Shown here piece after piece: positions 25,127 through 34,045 of a stretch of DNA of 64,000 nucleotides. Positions within the stretch are counted from its first letter, which is position 1. The number at the start of each line of letters is the position of its first letter. The notes beneath the pieces are model-generated. The model did no database searches. It worked only from the letters and a program-made list of their open reading frames with translations, and was not told where the DNA came from. A program made the position numbers and the translations under genes. The stretch covers positions 1 to 64,000 of the forward strand of contig JANRMQ010000007.1 of assembly GCA_040981125.1 (NCBI GenBank), given 5' to 3'. This DNA is from DASSBQ01 sp040981125. GTDB lineage: Bacteria > Nitrospirota > Nitrospiria > Nitrospirales > Nitrospiraceae.

Positions 25127-27757
25127 TTACCGCTCCAGCGCCGCTTCAACCAGTCCAAAAACTTTTTCCAACGCCGTCGCGAGTCCATCGGGATTCTTCC
25201 CACCCGCCTGCGCCATCTCCGGACGTCCCCCGCCCGTTCCCCCCACTTCCGTCGCCATCGGTTTGATCAGGTCTCCCGCCTTAAGACGCGGGATGAGATC
25301 TTTGGTCACCAATACCAACAGCGAAACTTTTCCCTCATTGACGGCGCCCAGCGCCACGACACCGCTGCGTAATTTATCGCGAAGCTGATCGCCGAGCGCG
25401 CGCATGCCGTTGATGTCCAGACCATCCACTCGCTGCGCATGGACCTGGACTCCCCGAACGGTCCGCGCCTGCGCATCCGCCGAAGATCTGCTGGCCATCC
25501 GCAGCTTGAGCTCCTCCAGCTCGCGTTCCTTATCCTTCAATTGATTCGTGAGCTTTTTTGTTCGAGCGACGAGTTCGGAAGGCCCTACTTTCAGCAGATC
25601 CGATAATTCCCGTACATCCGCTTCAAGCCGTTTCAGCGACTCGAGCGCGCCGCTTCCCGTGAGACATTCGATTCGCCTCACCCCGGCCGCCACCCCGGTC
25701 TCTGAGACCACACGGAACAAGCCGATCTCCCCCGTATGCCGGCAATGCGTTCCGCCGCACAGTTCCTTGCTGAAGGAGTCGATGCTCACGACTCGGACCT
25801 CGTCTCCATATTTGTCGCCGAAGAATGCGAGGGCCCCGGCAGCCACGGCGTCTTGCACGCCCATCACGTCGGTCTTCACCGGATTGTCACGGCGAACCTG
25901 CTCATTGACCACCGACTCGATCTCATCGATGTCCTTAGACGACAGAGACCGGAAATGAGCGAAGTCGAAGCGCAGGCGATTCGGAGCCACGAGGGACCCA
26001 TACTGTTTGACATGGGGGCCCAATAGATCGCGCAGGGCCGCATGCACCAAATGAGTCGCCGTATGGTTGCGCGCCGCCGCCTGCCTCGTCTGTGGATTCA
26101 CCGTCAGCAGCAGACGTTCGCCCTCGCGAATCGATCCGGAGCGAATCTGTCCCTTGTGCAGGATCAAGGTCGGCACCGGCCTGGTTGTTTCACGAATCTC
26201 CATGCGACCATCCGATCCGACGAGCACCCCTTGGTCCCCGACTTGCCCGCCGCCTTCGGCGTAGAAGGGAGTGACGCTCAAGGCCACCTCTACTTCATCG
26301 CCTTCATGCGCTTCTTTAACCAGCCGATCTCCCTTCAGGATGGCTTGCACCACACTTTCCGCCTCGAGCCGCTCATAGCCGACAAATCGAGTTTGTCCGA
26401 CGCGGGCTGCCAGTTCGCTCACGACAGGTCGGGCGGTCTCCGCCTCGAAGCCGCCGGTCTTGCGCGCGCGGTTACGTTGTTCCTCGATTGCAGCGTTGAA
26501 CCCATCCTCGTCCAACCGAATGCCTTGTTCACGGGAAGCCTCGGCCATTAGATCGAGAGGAAAACCATAGGTATCGTAAAGTTTGAAGACATCGTCTCCC
26601 GGCAGTATGTTCCCGCCGGCAGAGCGTGCCTTTTCAATCATCTCGTTGAGAATGGGCAGACCTTGATCCAGCGTCGCGATAAACCGCTCCTCTTCGCCCT
26701 TTGTGGCTTCCATCACCGTGTCCGCGGCTGATCTGAGATCCGGATAGGCGGACGCCATCTCGGCCACCACCGTGCCGGTCAATTCATAGAGGAACGGATC
26801 AACGATTCCCAGCAGCCGGCCATGCCGCGCGGCTCGGCGAAGAATGCGCCTCAGAACGTATCCGCGTCCCTCGTTCGACGGCAACACTCCGTCGGCCATG
26901 AGAAAGGTGACGGCGCGGAGATGATCAGCCACGACCCGCATCGAGCGGTCGGCGGATTCTTTGTCGCCGTACCGGAGACCTGCCCGCTGTCCGATCGCAG
27001 CCAAGAGCGGCATAAAGAGATCTGTCTCGTAGTTGCTGAACTTTCCCTGGGCCACCGCCGCCAACCGTTCCAACCCCATGCCGGTGTCGATGCTCGGCTT
27101 CGGCAACGGATGCAACACGCCGGAGGCGTCGCGATTGTACTGCATGAAGACCAGGTTCCAGATCTCGATGACCCGATCGCCTTCCCCGTTCGGCGTCGCA
27201 TCGCCCGGGATGGAAGGTCCCTGGTCAAAATGAATCTCCGAACAAGGGCCGCAGGGTCCCGTATCCGCCATCTGCCAAAAATTATCCTTTTCATCGCACC
27301 GCATGATGCGCGAGGCCGGCACGCCGATCCTCTCCCACAATTCATAGGCCTGATCATCTTCGCGAAAGACCGTCACCCACATCCGCTCTTTCGCCAACCC
27401 TACCGTCGAGGTGAGAAATTCCCAGCCGAATCGAATGGCCTCTTCTTTGAAATAATCGCCGAATGAAAAGTTACCGAGCATCTCAAAAAAAGTATGGTGC
27501 CGGCTCGTATACCCGACGTTCTCCAGGTCGTTATGTTTGCCGCCGGCCCGCAGACACTTCTGCACCGTGACGGCTCGATTGTAGGGGCGAGTCTCCTCGC
27601 CCAAGAAAATCCGCTTGAATTGGTTCATGCCGGCGTTCGTGAACAACAGCGTCGGATCCGCCTGAGGAATAAGCGGCGCGCTCGGCACGGCCTTGTGCCC
27701 GTGCTTTTCAAAGTAGTGAACGAACGCCCGCCTCAACTCGTGCGCGCTCTGTGTCAT
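25127..27757 (-). CDS. alaS: Alanine--tRNA ligase
   Basis: A 876-residue class II synthetase of full length. It begins ELRRAFVHYFEKHGH, with the class II core in the first 450 residues (FTNAGMNQFK, TVQKCLRAGGKHNDLENVG, FEMLGNFSFGDYFKEEAI). The editing domain contains HTATHLVHAAL and CGGTHCRHTGEIG, giving the zinc-binding His and Cys residues that remove mischarged Ser or Gly. The C-terminal C-Ala domain (GGTGGGRPEMAQAGG) is intact. It sits between recX (7 bp upstream) and ruvX (4 bp downstream) on one strand. Confidence 0.97.
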   Translation of the reverse strand: MTQSAHELRRAFVHYFEKHGHKAVPSAPLIPQADPTLLFTNAGMNQFKRIFLGEETRPYNRAVTVQKCLRAGGKHNDLENVGYTSRHHTFFEMLGNFSFGDYFKEEAIRFGWEFLTSTVGLAKERMWVTVFREDDQAYELWERIGVPASRIMRCDEKDNFWQMADTGPCGPCSEIHFDQGPSIPGDATPNGEGDRVIEIWNLVFMQYNRDASGVLHPLPKPSIDTGMGLERLAAVAQGKFSNYETDLFMPLLAAIGQRAGLRYGDKESADRSMRVVADHLRAVTFLMADGVLPSNEGRGYVLRRILRRAARHGRLLGIVDPFLYELTGTVVAEMASAYPDLRSAADTVMEATKGEEERFIATLDQGLPILNEMIEKARSAGGNILPGDDVFKLYDTYGFPLDLMAEASREQGIRLDEDGFNAAIEEQRNRARKTGGFEAETARPVVSELAARVGQTRFVGYERLEAESVVQAILKGDRLVKEAHEGDEVEVALSVTPFYAEGGGQVGDQGVLVGSDGRMEIRETTRPVPTLILHKGQIRSGSIREGERLLLTVNPQTRQAAARNHTATHLVHAALRDLLGPHVKQYGSLVAPNRLRFDFAHFRSLSSKDIDEIESVVNEQVRRDNPVKTDVMGVQDAVAAGALAFFGDKYGDEVRVVSIDSFSKELCGGTHCRHTGEIGLFRVVSETGVAAGVRRIECLTGSGALESLKRLEADVRELSDLLKVGPSELVARTKKLTNQLKDKERELEELKLRMASRSSADAQARTVRGVQVHAQRVDGLDINGMRALGDQLRDKLRSGVVALGAVNEGKVSLLVLVTKDLIPRLKAGDLIKPMATEVGGTGGGRPEMAQAGGKNPDGLATALEKVFGLVEAALER

Positions 27758-27764
27758 GACGTGA

Positions 27765-28214
27765 TCATTCCTCTGTCTCTATATGCAAGACCCGGGCAAT
27801 CGTCCCGGGAGAGAATCCTCGGGCCTGAAGAAACCGTCCCATCTGGGGAACGGACGGCCGGCCGCCGCGCAGTGCAAGCGCTTGCATGGCCAATTCGCGC
27901 TCATCAATCGTCGCATAGACTTCTTGAATCGCTTTCTCGACCACATCAACGGAGAATCCCCGCCGTAATAATTCCTGCTTCATTCGCAATCGCCCCGACG
28001 GCCGTGCAGCCAACCGCCGTTCGGCCCAACGCAGCGCATGGGCTGCTTCATTCAGGTACCCAAGACGCTCCAATTGCCGGATCGTCCTGCTTGCGACAGC
28101 GCGGGATGCCCCTTGTCGAGTCAGATAACGAGCGATTTCGGCTTTGGATTTATCCGACCGTGTCAGATACCGAACGGCGCGGTCGAGAAAAACTTCATCA
28201 GGCCCGAGCGCCAT
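27765..28214 (-). CDS. recX: Regulatory protein RecX
   Basis: A 149-residue all-helical RecX made of three-helix repeats (LDRAVRYLTRSDKSKAEIAR, RMKQELLRRGFSVDVVEKAI, PQMGRFLQARGFSPGTIARV). It modulates RecA filament growth and ATPase, usually as an inhibitor. The ATG at 28214 gives the family length. It overlaps the 3' end of recA by 17 bp, the standard arrangement for this pair. An in-frame extension to 28355 lies wholly inside recA and is rejected. Confidence 0.92.
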   Translation of the reverse strand: MALGPDEVFLDRAVRYLTRSDKSKAEIARYLTRQGASRAVASRTIRQLERLGYLNEAAHALRWAERRLAARPSGRLRMKQELLRRGFSVDVVEKAIQEVYATIDERELAMQALALRGGRPSVPQMGRFLQARGFSPGTIARVLHIETEE

Positions 28215-29310
28215 GAAGCCGCTTTTCCTCGTGGCGGCCTTCTGCTCGTTTCTCCTCTTTGGCCTCCGCGCGCTTTTCGTCTTTCGCTTCGGGACGCTTG
28301 TCGGCCACGCGGCCCGGCAAGCCGGCTTGTTCGCGCAGGCGATTTTCAATTTCACGGGCGACGGCCGGATTCGTTTTGAGAAAATCCCTCACCGCCTCGC
28401 GTCCCTGTCCCAATCGATCGCTCTTATAGGAATACCAGGCGCCGGCCTTGTCCAGGATCCGCTTCTCAACGCCGAGATCGACCAGTTCACCCATCTTGGA
28501 AATGCCTTCGGCAAACATCACGTCGAACTCCGCCTGCTTGAACGGAGGAGCCAGCTTGTTCTTGACGACCTTGACCCGCACACGGTTGCCGGTGACTTCC
28601 TGCCCTTCCTTGATGGATTCGATGCGGCGGATATCAAGCCGGACCGACGAATAGAATTTCAACGCGTTCCCGCCCGTGGTCGTTTCGGGATTGCCAAACA
28701 TGACACCCAATTTCATCCTGATTTGATTGATAAAAATGACGGTCGTCTGGGATTTCGCGATGGCGGCGGTCAGTTTTCTCAGCGCCTGCGACATCAACCG
28801 GGCCTGCAATCCCATATGCGCGTCACCCATTTCGCCTTCGATCTCCGCGCGGGGCACGAGCGCCGCGACGGAATCGACCACGATCAGATCAATCGCGCCG
28901 CTCCTGACCAGTGTCTCGGCAATCTCCAACGCCTGTTCGCCGGTATCCGGTTGGGAGACCAACAGATCGTCCGTCTGCACGCCGAGCTTTTTGGCATAGC
29001 TCAGGTCCAGCGCATGTTCCGCATCGATGAATGCGGCCACGCCTCCCGCCTTCTGCGCCTCGGCGATGGCGTGCAGAGTCAAGGTGGTTTTCCCGGATGA
29101 TTCCGGACCGAAAATTTCTACGACGCGGCCACGGGGAAACCCGCCGACCCCCAACGCCACATCGAGTCCCAACGAACCGGTCGAAATTGCCGGCACATCG
29201 GCCGTCGCCTCGGCGGTCCCAAGCTTCATGACGGCGCCCTTGCCATATTGTTTTTCAATCTGAGCCAGGGCCAGGTCCAGCGCTCGTTTCCTGTCGTCTT
29301 TTTCGGCCAT
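28198..29310 (-). CDS. recA: Recombinase RecA
   Basis: A 370-residue RecA. Walker A is GPESSGKTT (near residue 66), followed by the MAW-type region and IVVDSVAALVPRAEIEGEMGD. Loop 2 and the FINQIRMKLGVMFGNPETTTGGNALKFY block are intact. The C-terminal 40 residues are unusually repetitive, with KRxEAKxEKR-type units of alternating Lys, Glu and Ala. Such acidic/basic tails tune DNA binding in other RecA proteins. It mediates homologous pairing and would trigger any SOS response. Ribosome-binding site GAGGAG precedes the ATG. I saw no certain LexA box upstream. Confidence 0.98.
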   Translation of the reverse strand: MAEKDDRKRALDLALAQIEKQYGKGAVMKLGTAEATADVPAISTGSLGLDVALGVGGFPRGRVVEIFGPESSGKTTLTLHAIAEAQKAGGVAAFIDAEHALDLSYAKKLGVQTDDLLVSQPDTGEQALEIAETLVRSGAIDLIVVDSVAALVPRAEIEGEMGDAHMGLQARLMSQALRKLTAAIAKSQTTVIFINQIRMKLGVMFGNPETTTGGNALKFYSSVRLDIRRIESIKEGQEVTGNRVRVKVVKNKLAPPFKQAEFDVMFAEGISKMGELVDLGVEKRILDKAGAWYSYKSDRLGQGREAVRDFLKTNPAVAREIENRLREQAGLPGRVADKRPEAKDEKRAEAKEEKRAEGRHEEKRLHGARA

Positions 29311-29643
29311 TAGAAGACTCCTCTACCGGGATAATGAAATGAACCAGCCGCACTCTATCGCCATTCGTGCCGGCGTGAATTCTGACGCGTGAATGATCGT
29401 GCTGATCAGTCAGGAGAGAGAACGGCCCACGAGGCGACCGGTTGACCGCACAGTTCCTGCATGGGTAATCGCGATTCAAAGCACGCGTGAACGGGAGATT
29501 ATACCGGAGTCGAGAAGGAGAAGCCTAGTGCATTCCCAGACATAGGGCTGACAAATCAGGGACCATACATTCGTTGAATGAAATGACCGCCAATCCGGTG
29601 ACATCCAACGCATTCTGGTCCAATCGAAGCCGCCCGTTCCTTG
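29311..29643. other. Intergenic region upstream of recA
   Basis: About 330 bp between thpR and recA on the - strand. Short imperfect palindromes occur (for example near 29395-29410), but none matches an E. coli or Gram-positive LexA box well. No gene is supported here. It presumably contains the recA promoter. Confidence 0.5.
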
Positions 29644-30255
29644 TCAGCAGGCTCCCATCCTTACTTCCCACATCTTCGTATAGACCGACCCGGTCGGACG
29701 CAGTTCGCTTTTCATCAATACGACTGAATCGATGGCAAGCGATCCCAGTCTCGCCGCACAATCCATAACGCCGCTTCTCGCTATCGCATTGCCGGCATGT
29801 CGTTCCCCTTCTTTAATCCGTGCCAAGGTGAGATGCGGGGTGAACGATTTCGCCTCACGAGGGAAACCCAGCCTTTCGCAGGCCTGCTCGATCGACTGCT
29901 GAATCGCAGCCAATCGTTGAGCCTCCTCGCTCCTCCCCCATTCATCTGACGGCCCTGCCCAAAATACGCGCGGAGCTTGCGGCCGAGGAAAGGCGCCGAG
30001 CCGTTCCACCGGGACGACAAAAGGAGGCAAGTCTCGGACGGCTTCTGCGACAGTATCGCGCAACGGTGTAATAAGCTGCTCCTCAATGTCGCCTAGAAAC
30101 TTGATCGTCAAGTGAATCGACCCGGGCTGCACCCATGAGATGCGCGCTTCCTTTGACGCGTCCTGTTGAAGACGCCGCTTCAAGTCATCCTGAAACGTTG
30201 CGATCGCGCCTCGAAGCTCCTCGGATAATTCAACGGCCAGAAACGCACGGATCAT
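29644..30255 (-). CDS. thpR: RNA 2',3'-cyclic phosphodiesterase (2H family)
   Basis: A 203-residue 2H phosphoesterase. The two HxTx motifs are HLTIKFLG and HLTLARIK, and the N terminus is the characteristic IRAFLAVELS. It opens 2',3'-cyclic phosphates at RNA ends to 2'-phosphates and was historically called a 2'-5' RNA ligase. The ATG at 30255 overlaps the cinA stop (ATGA), so the two are translationally coupled. cinA-thpR-recA is a common order. Confidence 0.93.
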   Translation of the reverse strand: MIRAFLAVELSEELRGAIATFQDDLKRRLQQDASKEARISWVQPGSIHLTIKFLGDIEEQLITPLRDTVAEAVRDLPPFVVPVERLGAFPRPQAPRVFWAGPSDEWGRSEEAQRLAAIQQSIEQACERLGFPREAKSFTPHLTLARIKEGERHAGNAIARSGVMDCAARLGSLAIDSVVLMKSELRPTGSVYTKMWEVRMGAC

Positions 30256-31529
30256 GGCTGTCCTTTGCTCAGCAGCCATCGGCGAAGAAGATCGAGCGCC
30301 CCTTGGGATGAGCGGGTTTTAATCGTGGAGCGGTCGCCATGGAAACGAAACTCTTTGGCTTCCCGGCCCGCCTCTCCGGCATCGAGCGCGACATACACCA
30401 ACCCAACCGGTTTGGTCGGGGTCGCCCCGCCGGGTCCGGCAATACCGGTGACACTGAGCCCTATCGACACGTGACTCCGTTCCCTTACACCCGCAGCCAT
30501 TGCGGCAGCCACTTCGCGGCTGACCGCCCCATGCCGCGCAATCATCGCCGGCGGGACGCCGAGCCATTCACTCTTGGCCTCATTGCTGTAACAGACGAGA
30601 GAACGATCCAGATAGGCTGATGAGCCGGGAACCTGCGTGAGCCGATGGCCGATGAGCCCACCGGTACAGGATTCGGCGACGGCCAGCGTAAGGCGATGTT
30701 GGACGAGGTGCTGTCCCACGACCTCCTCCATGGTTTGTTCCCCTTCCGCAAACACCACGTCGGCCAGCCGGGCGCGGACCTCCAGGAACAGATCTTCAAG
30801 AAGTCCGCCGTGATCTCCGCCGGCCTCGCTCGGGCCGGTCAGCGAAACCAGCACCCCGAGGGATGAACTCAAGAGGCCGAGCCTGATCGGGCTTCCTTTT
30901 GGAATGAGCCCCGCCAACCGGTCATCGATGTCGGATTCCGGCAAGCCGAATGTGTGGACCACCAGCTTGCGAATCGGGATCGGATCGGACCGCCGGCCCG
31001 TTCGGGGAATCATGCCAGCCAGGCGCGGCAAAACTTGTGTCTCAAACATGCGCTCTGCTTCGGCCGGGACACCGGGCAGGGCAAAGATCAGCCGGCGCTT
31101 CCACCGAACCGCGAAGCCGGGCGCCGACCCGATCGGGTTGTCCAGGACATCGGCTCCCGCCGGAATCATGGCCTGCTTCGCATGAGCCCGCGTCGCTGTT
31201 CTCCCCCAGCTCGCCAGCCGGGCCATCAATATTTTGCTCGCCTCGGCCCGCCTGCGAAGCGGGCAGCCGGTCACGCGCGCGATCGCCGGCCTGGTGCAAT
31301 CGTCATCGGTGGGACCGAGTCCCCCCGTCAGAATGATAATGTTGACCCGGGCGGCGGCGATCCGCACCGCCTGCACAATATCGTCTCGTTCATCCCCGAC
31401 GATCGTCTTGAAACGGAGGGGAATGCCGGTTCGCGCCAGCTGATCGGCCAGGAACAGAGAGTTCGTATCGCGCCGATTGCCGAGCAGCAGTTCGGACCCG
31501 ACCGCGATGGTTTCCGCTGTCAACGGCAT
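30252..31529 (-). CDS. cinA: CinA family protein: competence/damage-inducible CinA with NMN amidohydrolase domain
   Basis: A 425-residue two-domain CinA. The N-terminal MoCF/COG1058 domain opens AETIAVGSELLLGNRRDTNS and contains ILTGGLGPTDDD; it hydrolyses ADP-ribose-type pyrophosphates. The C-terminal domain (from about 265) contains VAESCTGGLIGHRLT, GLSVTGIAGPGG and TKPVGLVYVA; this domain deamidates nicotinamide mononucleotide in NAD salvage. The ATG at 31529 is used; a GTG at 31541 adds four residues. No binding site is obvious for either start. Confidence 0.94.
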   Translation of the reverse strand: MPLTAETIAVGSELLLGNRRDTNSLFLADQLARTGIPLRFKTIVGDERDDIVQAVRIAAARVNIIILTGGLGPTDDDCTRPAIARVTGCPLRRRAEASKILMARLASWGRTATRAHAKQAMIPAGADVLDNPIGSAPGFAVRWKRRLIFALPGVPAEAERMFETQVLPRLAGMIPRTGRRSDPIPIRKLVVHTFGLPESDIDDRLAGLIPKGSPIRLGLLSSSLGVLVSLTGPSEAGGDHGGLLEDLFLEVRARLADVVFAEGEQTMEEVVGQHLVQHRLTLAVAESCTGGLIGHRLTQVPGSSAYLDRSLVCYSNEAKSEWLGVPPAMIARHGAVSREVAAAMAAGVRERSHVSIGLSVTGIAGPGGATPTKPVGLVYVALDAGEAGREAKEFRFHGDRSTIKTRSSQGALDLLRRWLLSKGQP

Positions 31530-31591
31530 GCGGGAATTCACAATGGTGCGCTCATCGTCGAGGGAGGAAGATCGGGGGTGTCGGTTGTCGT

Positions 31592-32188
31592 CTATTCGAT
31601 TTCGGAAAAATCCAGATCGAAACTGACTTCGCCGCCGCCGGAGGGAAAGACCATCAACTTCGTCTTCGCGCGTGGATCGAGATCGGTATAGGCAAAGAGG
31701 GCGACGACCTTGGCGCGAAAGGCCGGCCGTTCCGGCCAGACGGCGCTCCGTTCCGCCCTCGCGTCGAACCGCACGTTCTCGGGTTTGATGGTGCGCCCGT
31801 TTTGCTCCAGGACGACATAACTGTTCACGGCAAAGTTCGGCCGATCTCCAAAGATCACGACATTGACGAGGAGGCTCTTGTTGTCCAGTACCTGCGCGAT
31901 GTCCTGCGCGCTCGGTGTGAGCGCGCGGAGCGCCATATGGTTGGCGAGGACGACGAGGCTTCCGACCTTGGTCATCAAAAAGCCGCGGGGCTTCAGATCC
32001 TCCTGCGAGCCGAAGGATGTATGCAGTTGATCCGGCGGGATCCGTTGTTCGGCCGCCAGTTGTCCCCGCTTGAGAGCCTGGTCCACTGCTTCAGTGCTCG
32101 GCGTCAATTCAATCGCGGTCGCCTGCCCGGCCCAGAGCAGGCCGCCTGTCATGACGGAGGGTATCAGCCATGGCAACGCACCGTTCAC
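31592..32188 (-). CDS. Exported protein of unknown function
   Basis: A 198-residue protein with a plausible signal peptide (PWLIPSVMTGGLLWAGQATA). I do not recognise the family. The mature part contains VVLANHMALRALTPSAQDIAQVLDNKSLLVNVVIFGD, then mixed beta strands, and ends in a beta-rich VSFDLDFSEIE. The GTG at 32188, with GGAGG nine bases upstream, gives a clean signal peptide; a TTG at 32218 would put ten extra polar residues in front. It is transcribed divergently from the HemQ-like gene and upstream of cinA. Confidence 0.6.
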   Translation of the reverse strand: MNGALPWLIPSVMTGGLLWAGQATAIELTPSTEAVDQALKRGQLAAEQRIPPDQLHTSFGSQEDLKPRGFLMTKVGSLVVLANHMALRALTPSAQDIAQVLDNKSLLVNVVIFGDRPNFAVNSYVVLEQNGRTIKPENVRFDARAERSAVWPERPAFRAKVVALFAYTDLDPRAKTKLMVFPSGGGEVSFDLDFSEIE

Positions 32189-32263
32189 GTGAGGCGTCCT
32201 CCATACCGCCTGCTGCAAGTATCAGATCGCCTCCGGACTGTCAACGTGCCGCCCCCGGCTCTG

Positions 32264-32293
32264 TTGACAAAGCGAAAGTTGAAGTGCTAAAGA
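32264..32293 (+). promoter_or_regulatory. Putative promoter of the HemQ-like gene
   Basis: A perfect TTGACA at 32264-32269 and a weak TAAAGA at 32288-32293 are separated by 18 bp. This lies 60-90 bp before the ATG at 32354, in the divergent intergenic region. The -10 is a poor match, so the call is tentative. Confidence 0.4.
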
Positions 32294-32316
32294 AATCAAT
32301 CCTTTCTTGCGTCATC

Positions 32317-32338
32317 ATCAACACGTTATCAACACGTT
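32317..32338 (+). repeat. Tandem 11-bp direct repeat in leader of HemQ-like gene
   Basis: ATCAACACGTT occurs twice, perfectly and without a gap (32317-32327 and 32328-32338). The period is one DNA helical turn. It lies between the putative promoter and the GGAGG ribosome-binding site of the gene at 32354. This geometry suits cooperative binding of a regulator, but no regulator is known. Confidence 0.9.
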
Positions 32339-32353
32339 TTTCGGAGGGTGAGC

Positions 32354-33061
32354 ATGTCCAGCCCAGAACAGACGGCCAAGCGCCAGTATGTGAATTTCGC
32401 ATTCTATAAACTTGATCCGGCTTGGCGCCGGCTTCCCGAGGACGAACGGACCAAGGGCAAACAAGAATTCATCCGCGCGATCGAAGATTACAGCGGCAAA
32501 GTACTCGTCATCGCGTATACGACGGTCGGCATCCGCGGCGACTGTGAGTTCATGTTGTGGCGGATCAGCTATGAACTGGAGCTGTTCCAGGAAATGACCA
32601 CCAAGATTCTCGCGTCCGGCTTGGGCAAGTATCTTTCGACGCCCTACTCCTATCTCTCCATGACCAAACGCTCGATCTACGTCGATCATCACACGCACGA
32701 GAATCAGGAGAGCAAACGCCTGACGATCGTGCCCGGCAAAGCCAAGTATATTTTCGTGTACCCGTTCCTCAAAACCCGCGAGTGGTTCCTTCTCACGAAG
32801 GCGGCCCGGCAGGGCATGATGGACGAGCACATCGAGGTCGGCCACCGGTTTCCGTCGGTGAAACTGAACACCACCTATTCCTTCGGCTTGGACGATCAGG
32901 AATGGGTGGTCGCATTCGAAACCGACAAGCCGGAAGATTTTCTCGACCTGGTGATGGCGCTGCGTGAGACCGAAGGCAGCCGGTACACCTTGCGGGACAC
33001 GCCGATCTTCACCTGTCTCCGGAAAAGCCTCAAGGAGACGGTCGATACCCTCGGCGGATAA
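32354..33061 (+). CDS. Chlorite dismutase superfamily protein, HemQ/coproheme decarboxylase-like
   Basis: A 235-residue Cld-fold protein without a signal peptide. The likely proximal heme ligand is H159 (MMDEHIEVGH). The NTTYSFGLDDQEWVVAFE block is typical of the family. Y136 in FVYPFLKTREW occupies the place of the catalytic tyrosine of coproheme decarboxylases (ChdC/HemQ). The residue at the distal position after the heme ligand seems to be L171 or N172, not the Arg required for efficient chlorite breakdown in true Cld. I therefore favour a HemQ-like heme-synthesis role over perchlorate or chlorite detoxification. That alignment is from memory. ATG 32354 has GGAGG seven bases upstream. A strong terminator follows, so it is probably monocistronic. 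Confidence 0.85.
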   Translation: MSSPEQTAKRQYVNFAFYKLDPAWRRLPEDERTKGKQEFIRAIEDYSGKVLVIAYTTVGIRGDCEFMLWRISYELELFQEMTTKILASGLGKYLSTPYSYLSMTKRSIYVDHHTHENQESKRLTIVPGKAKYIFVYPFLKTREWFLLTKAARQGMMDEHIEVGHRFPSVKLNTTYSFGLDDQEWVVAFETDKPEDFLDLVMALRETEGSRYTLRDTPIFTCLRKSLKETVDTLGG

Positions 33062-33102
33062 ATCTCCGTATGATGCCCGTATTATGATGGGCTGATCATC
33101 AC

Positions 33103-33142
33103 GCGGCCTTCGATCCCCGCGATCGAAGGCCGCTCTCTTTTT
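33103..33142 (+). terminator. Strong rho-independent terminator after HemQ-like gene
   Basis: A perfect 13-bp stem (33103-33115 with 33121-33133) with a 5-nt loop is followed by TCTCTTTTT. It lies 42 bp after the stop codon. Confidence 0.93.
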
Positions 33143-33155
33143 CCCTTCTCGATTG

Positions 33156-33821
33156 ATGTCCAGCGCCGCCTCATTGTCGTCCAGACCAAGTCCCATGGCC
33201 GCCCTCTTCTCCGCCCTCATTCCGGGGTTAGGACAGGTCCTGCAGGGCCGGATGCGGCCGGGGCTTCTGTCGTTTATCCTATGCGTCGGCTTGGCGGTCT
33301 TTTCGGTGGCTGTCGGCCGGCTCGCCGGCGCCGGAGCCGAAGTCTTCATGCTGATGCTGCTCGCTCTGCCGGCATGGATTTTCCAGCTGTACGATGCCTA
33401 CCTCTCCTCCACACCGGCGCCCGGCACCTTGCGCCGCACGTGGAGCATCGTCTGGCAGCGGGCCTATGACGTCCGTTATCTCGGCGCCCTCTTTCTTCTC
33501 AGCGCGGTCATGGATCTCTACATTATTCTGAAGCAGCCGGATTATGCCCTCTCAGTCTTTTGCACCAAGCCGGCGGGGCTGCCCGGGCTCCTCTTTAAAA
33601 TTCAATCCCCGACCATCCATACCCTGATCGGCTACGGATTCCTCCGATTGCGGCGCTGGGCGCTCCTGCTCTACTTGGCCTACGCCGGTTTCGGCGTTAT
33701 GAACGCCATGGCGAATTTCTCGTGTTTCGGCTATGGACGCGTCCGAGCCGCCTTCTTCATCAGCCTGATCGGCTTTACCGCCTACGTCTGGTTTCGCCGG
33801 CAAGCCTTCTATCGGTCATGA
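33156..33821 (+). CDS. Polytopic membrane protein of unknown function
   Basis: A 221-residue inner-membrane protein. The N terminus (SPMAALFSALIPGLGQVLQGRMRPG) resembles the start of small TM2-like and DUF-type membrane proteins, where PGLGQ precedes a hydrophobic helix pair. Five or six hydrophobic segments are visible, with charged ends and a short C-terminal basic tail (WFRRQAFYRS). I do not recognise a specific family or transport signature. It starts 14 bp after the terminator's T-run. Start is ATG 33156; a TTG just before is less likely. Confidence 0.75.
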   Translation: MSSAASLSSRPSPMAALFSALIPGLGQVLQGRMRPGLLSFILCVGLAVFSVAVGRLAGAGAEVFMLMLLALPAWIFQLYDAYLSSTPAPGTLRRTWSIVWQRAYDVRYLGALFLLSAVMDLYIILKQPDYALSVFCTKPAGLPGLLFKIQSPTIHTLIGYGFLRLRRWALLLYLAYAGFGVMNAMANFSCFGYGRVRAAFFISLIGFTAYVWFRRQAFYRS

Positions 33822-33848
33822 CGTGGCAAGCCCGGTAACTGGGTCAGT

Positions 33849-33943
33849 CTGTCATTCCCGCGGAAGCGGGAATCCAGCCTTAGGCCTTCTCCATAGCATT
33901 TGGCTTTGATCAAGGAGTGGATGCCCGCCTCGCGGGCATGACG
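33849..33943. repeat. Dispersed 95-bp repeat with imperfect terminal inverted repeats (copy 1)
   Basis: Begins with CTGTCATTCCCGC and ends with GCGGGCATGACG, so the termini are imperfect inverted copies. Each end can also form its own small hairpin (CCCGC...GCGGG). The inverse complement is found at 52582-52677, with about 85-90% identity by eye. It looks like a REP/MITE-type non-autonomous element. It lies between the membrane-protein gene and a small hypothetical gene; the 33822-34045 interval otherwise holds nothing that I can identify. Confidence 0.88.
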
Positions 33944-34045
33944 CGAAAGGAAACTGGCGTACTACCCGCGCGACCCCTGGACCGGCTGCTTTGACACCTT
34001 GAACCGGCGTGTGTTAGAGATGGCTGAGCTATCAGCAGGAGTGAC

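Noticed and set aside
32354..33061. Calling this gene a true chlorite dismutase
   Set aside because: No export signal and no distal Arg at the position I could align; the HemQ/ChdC-type Tyr is present. Kept only as superfamily assignment.
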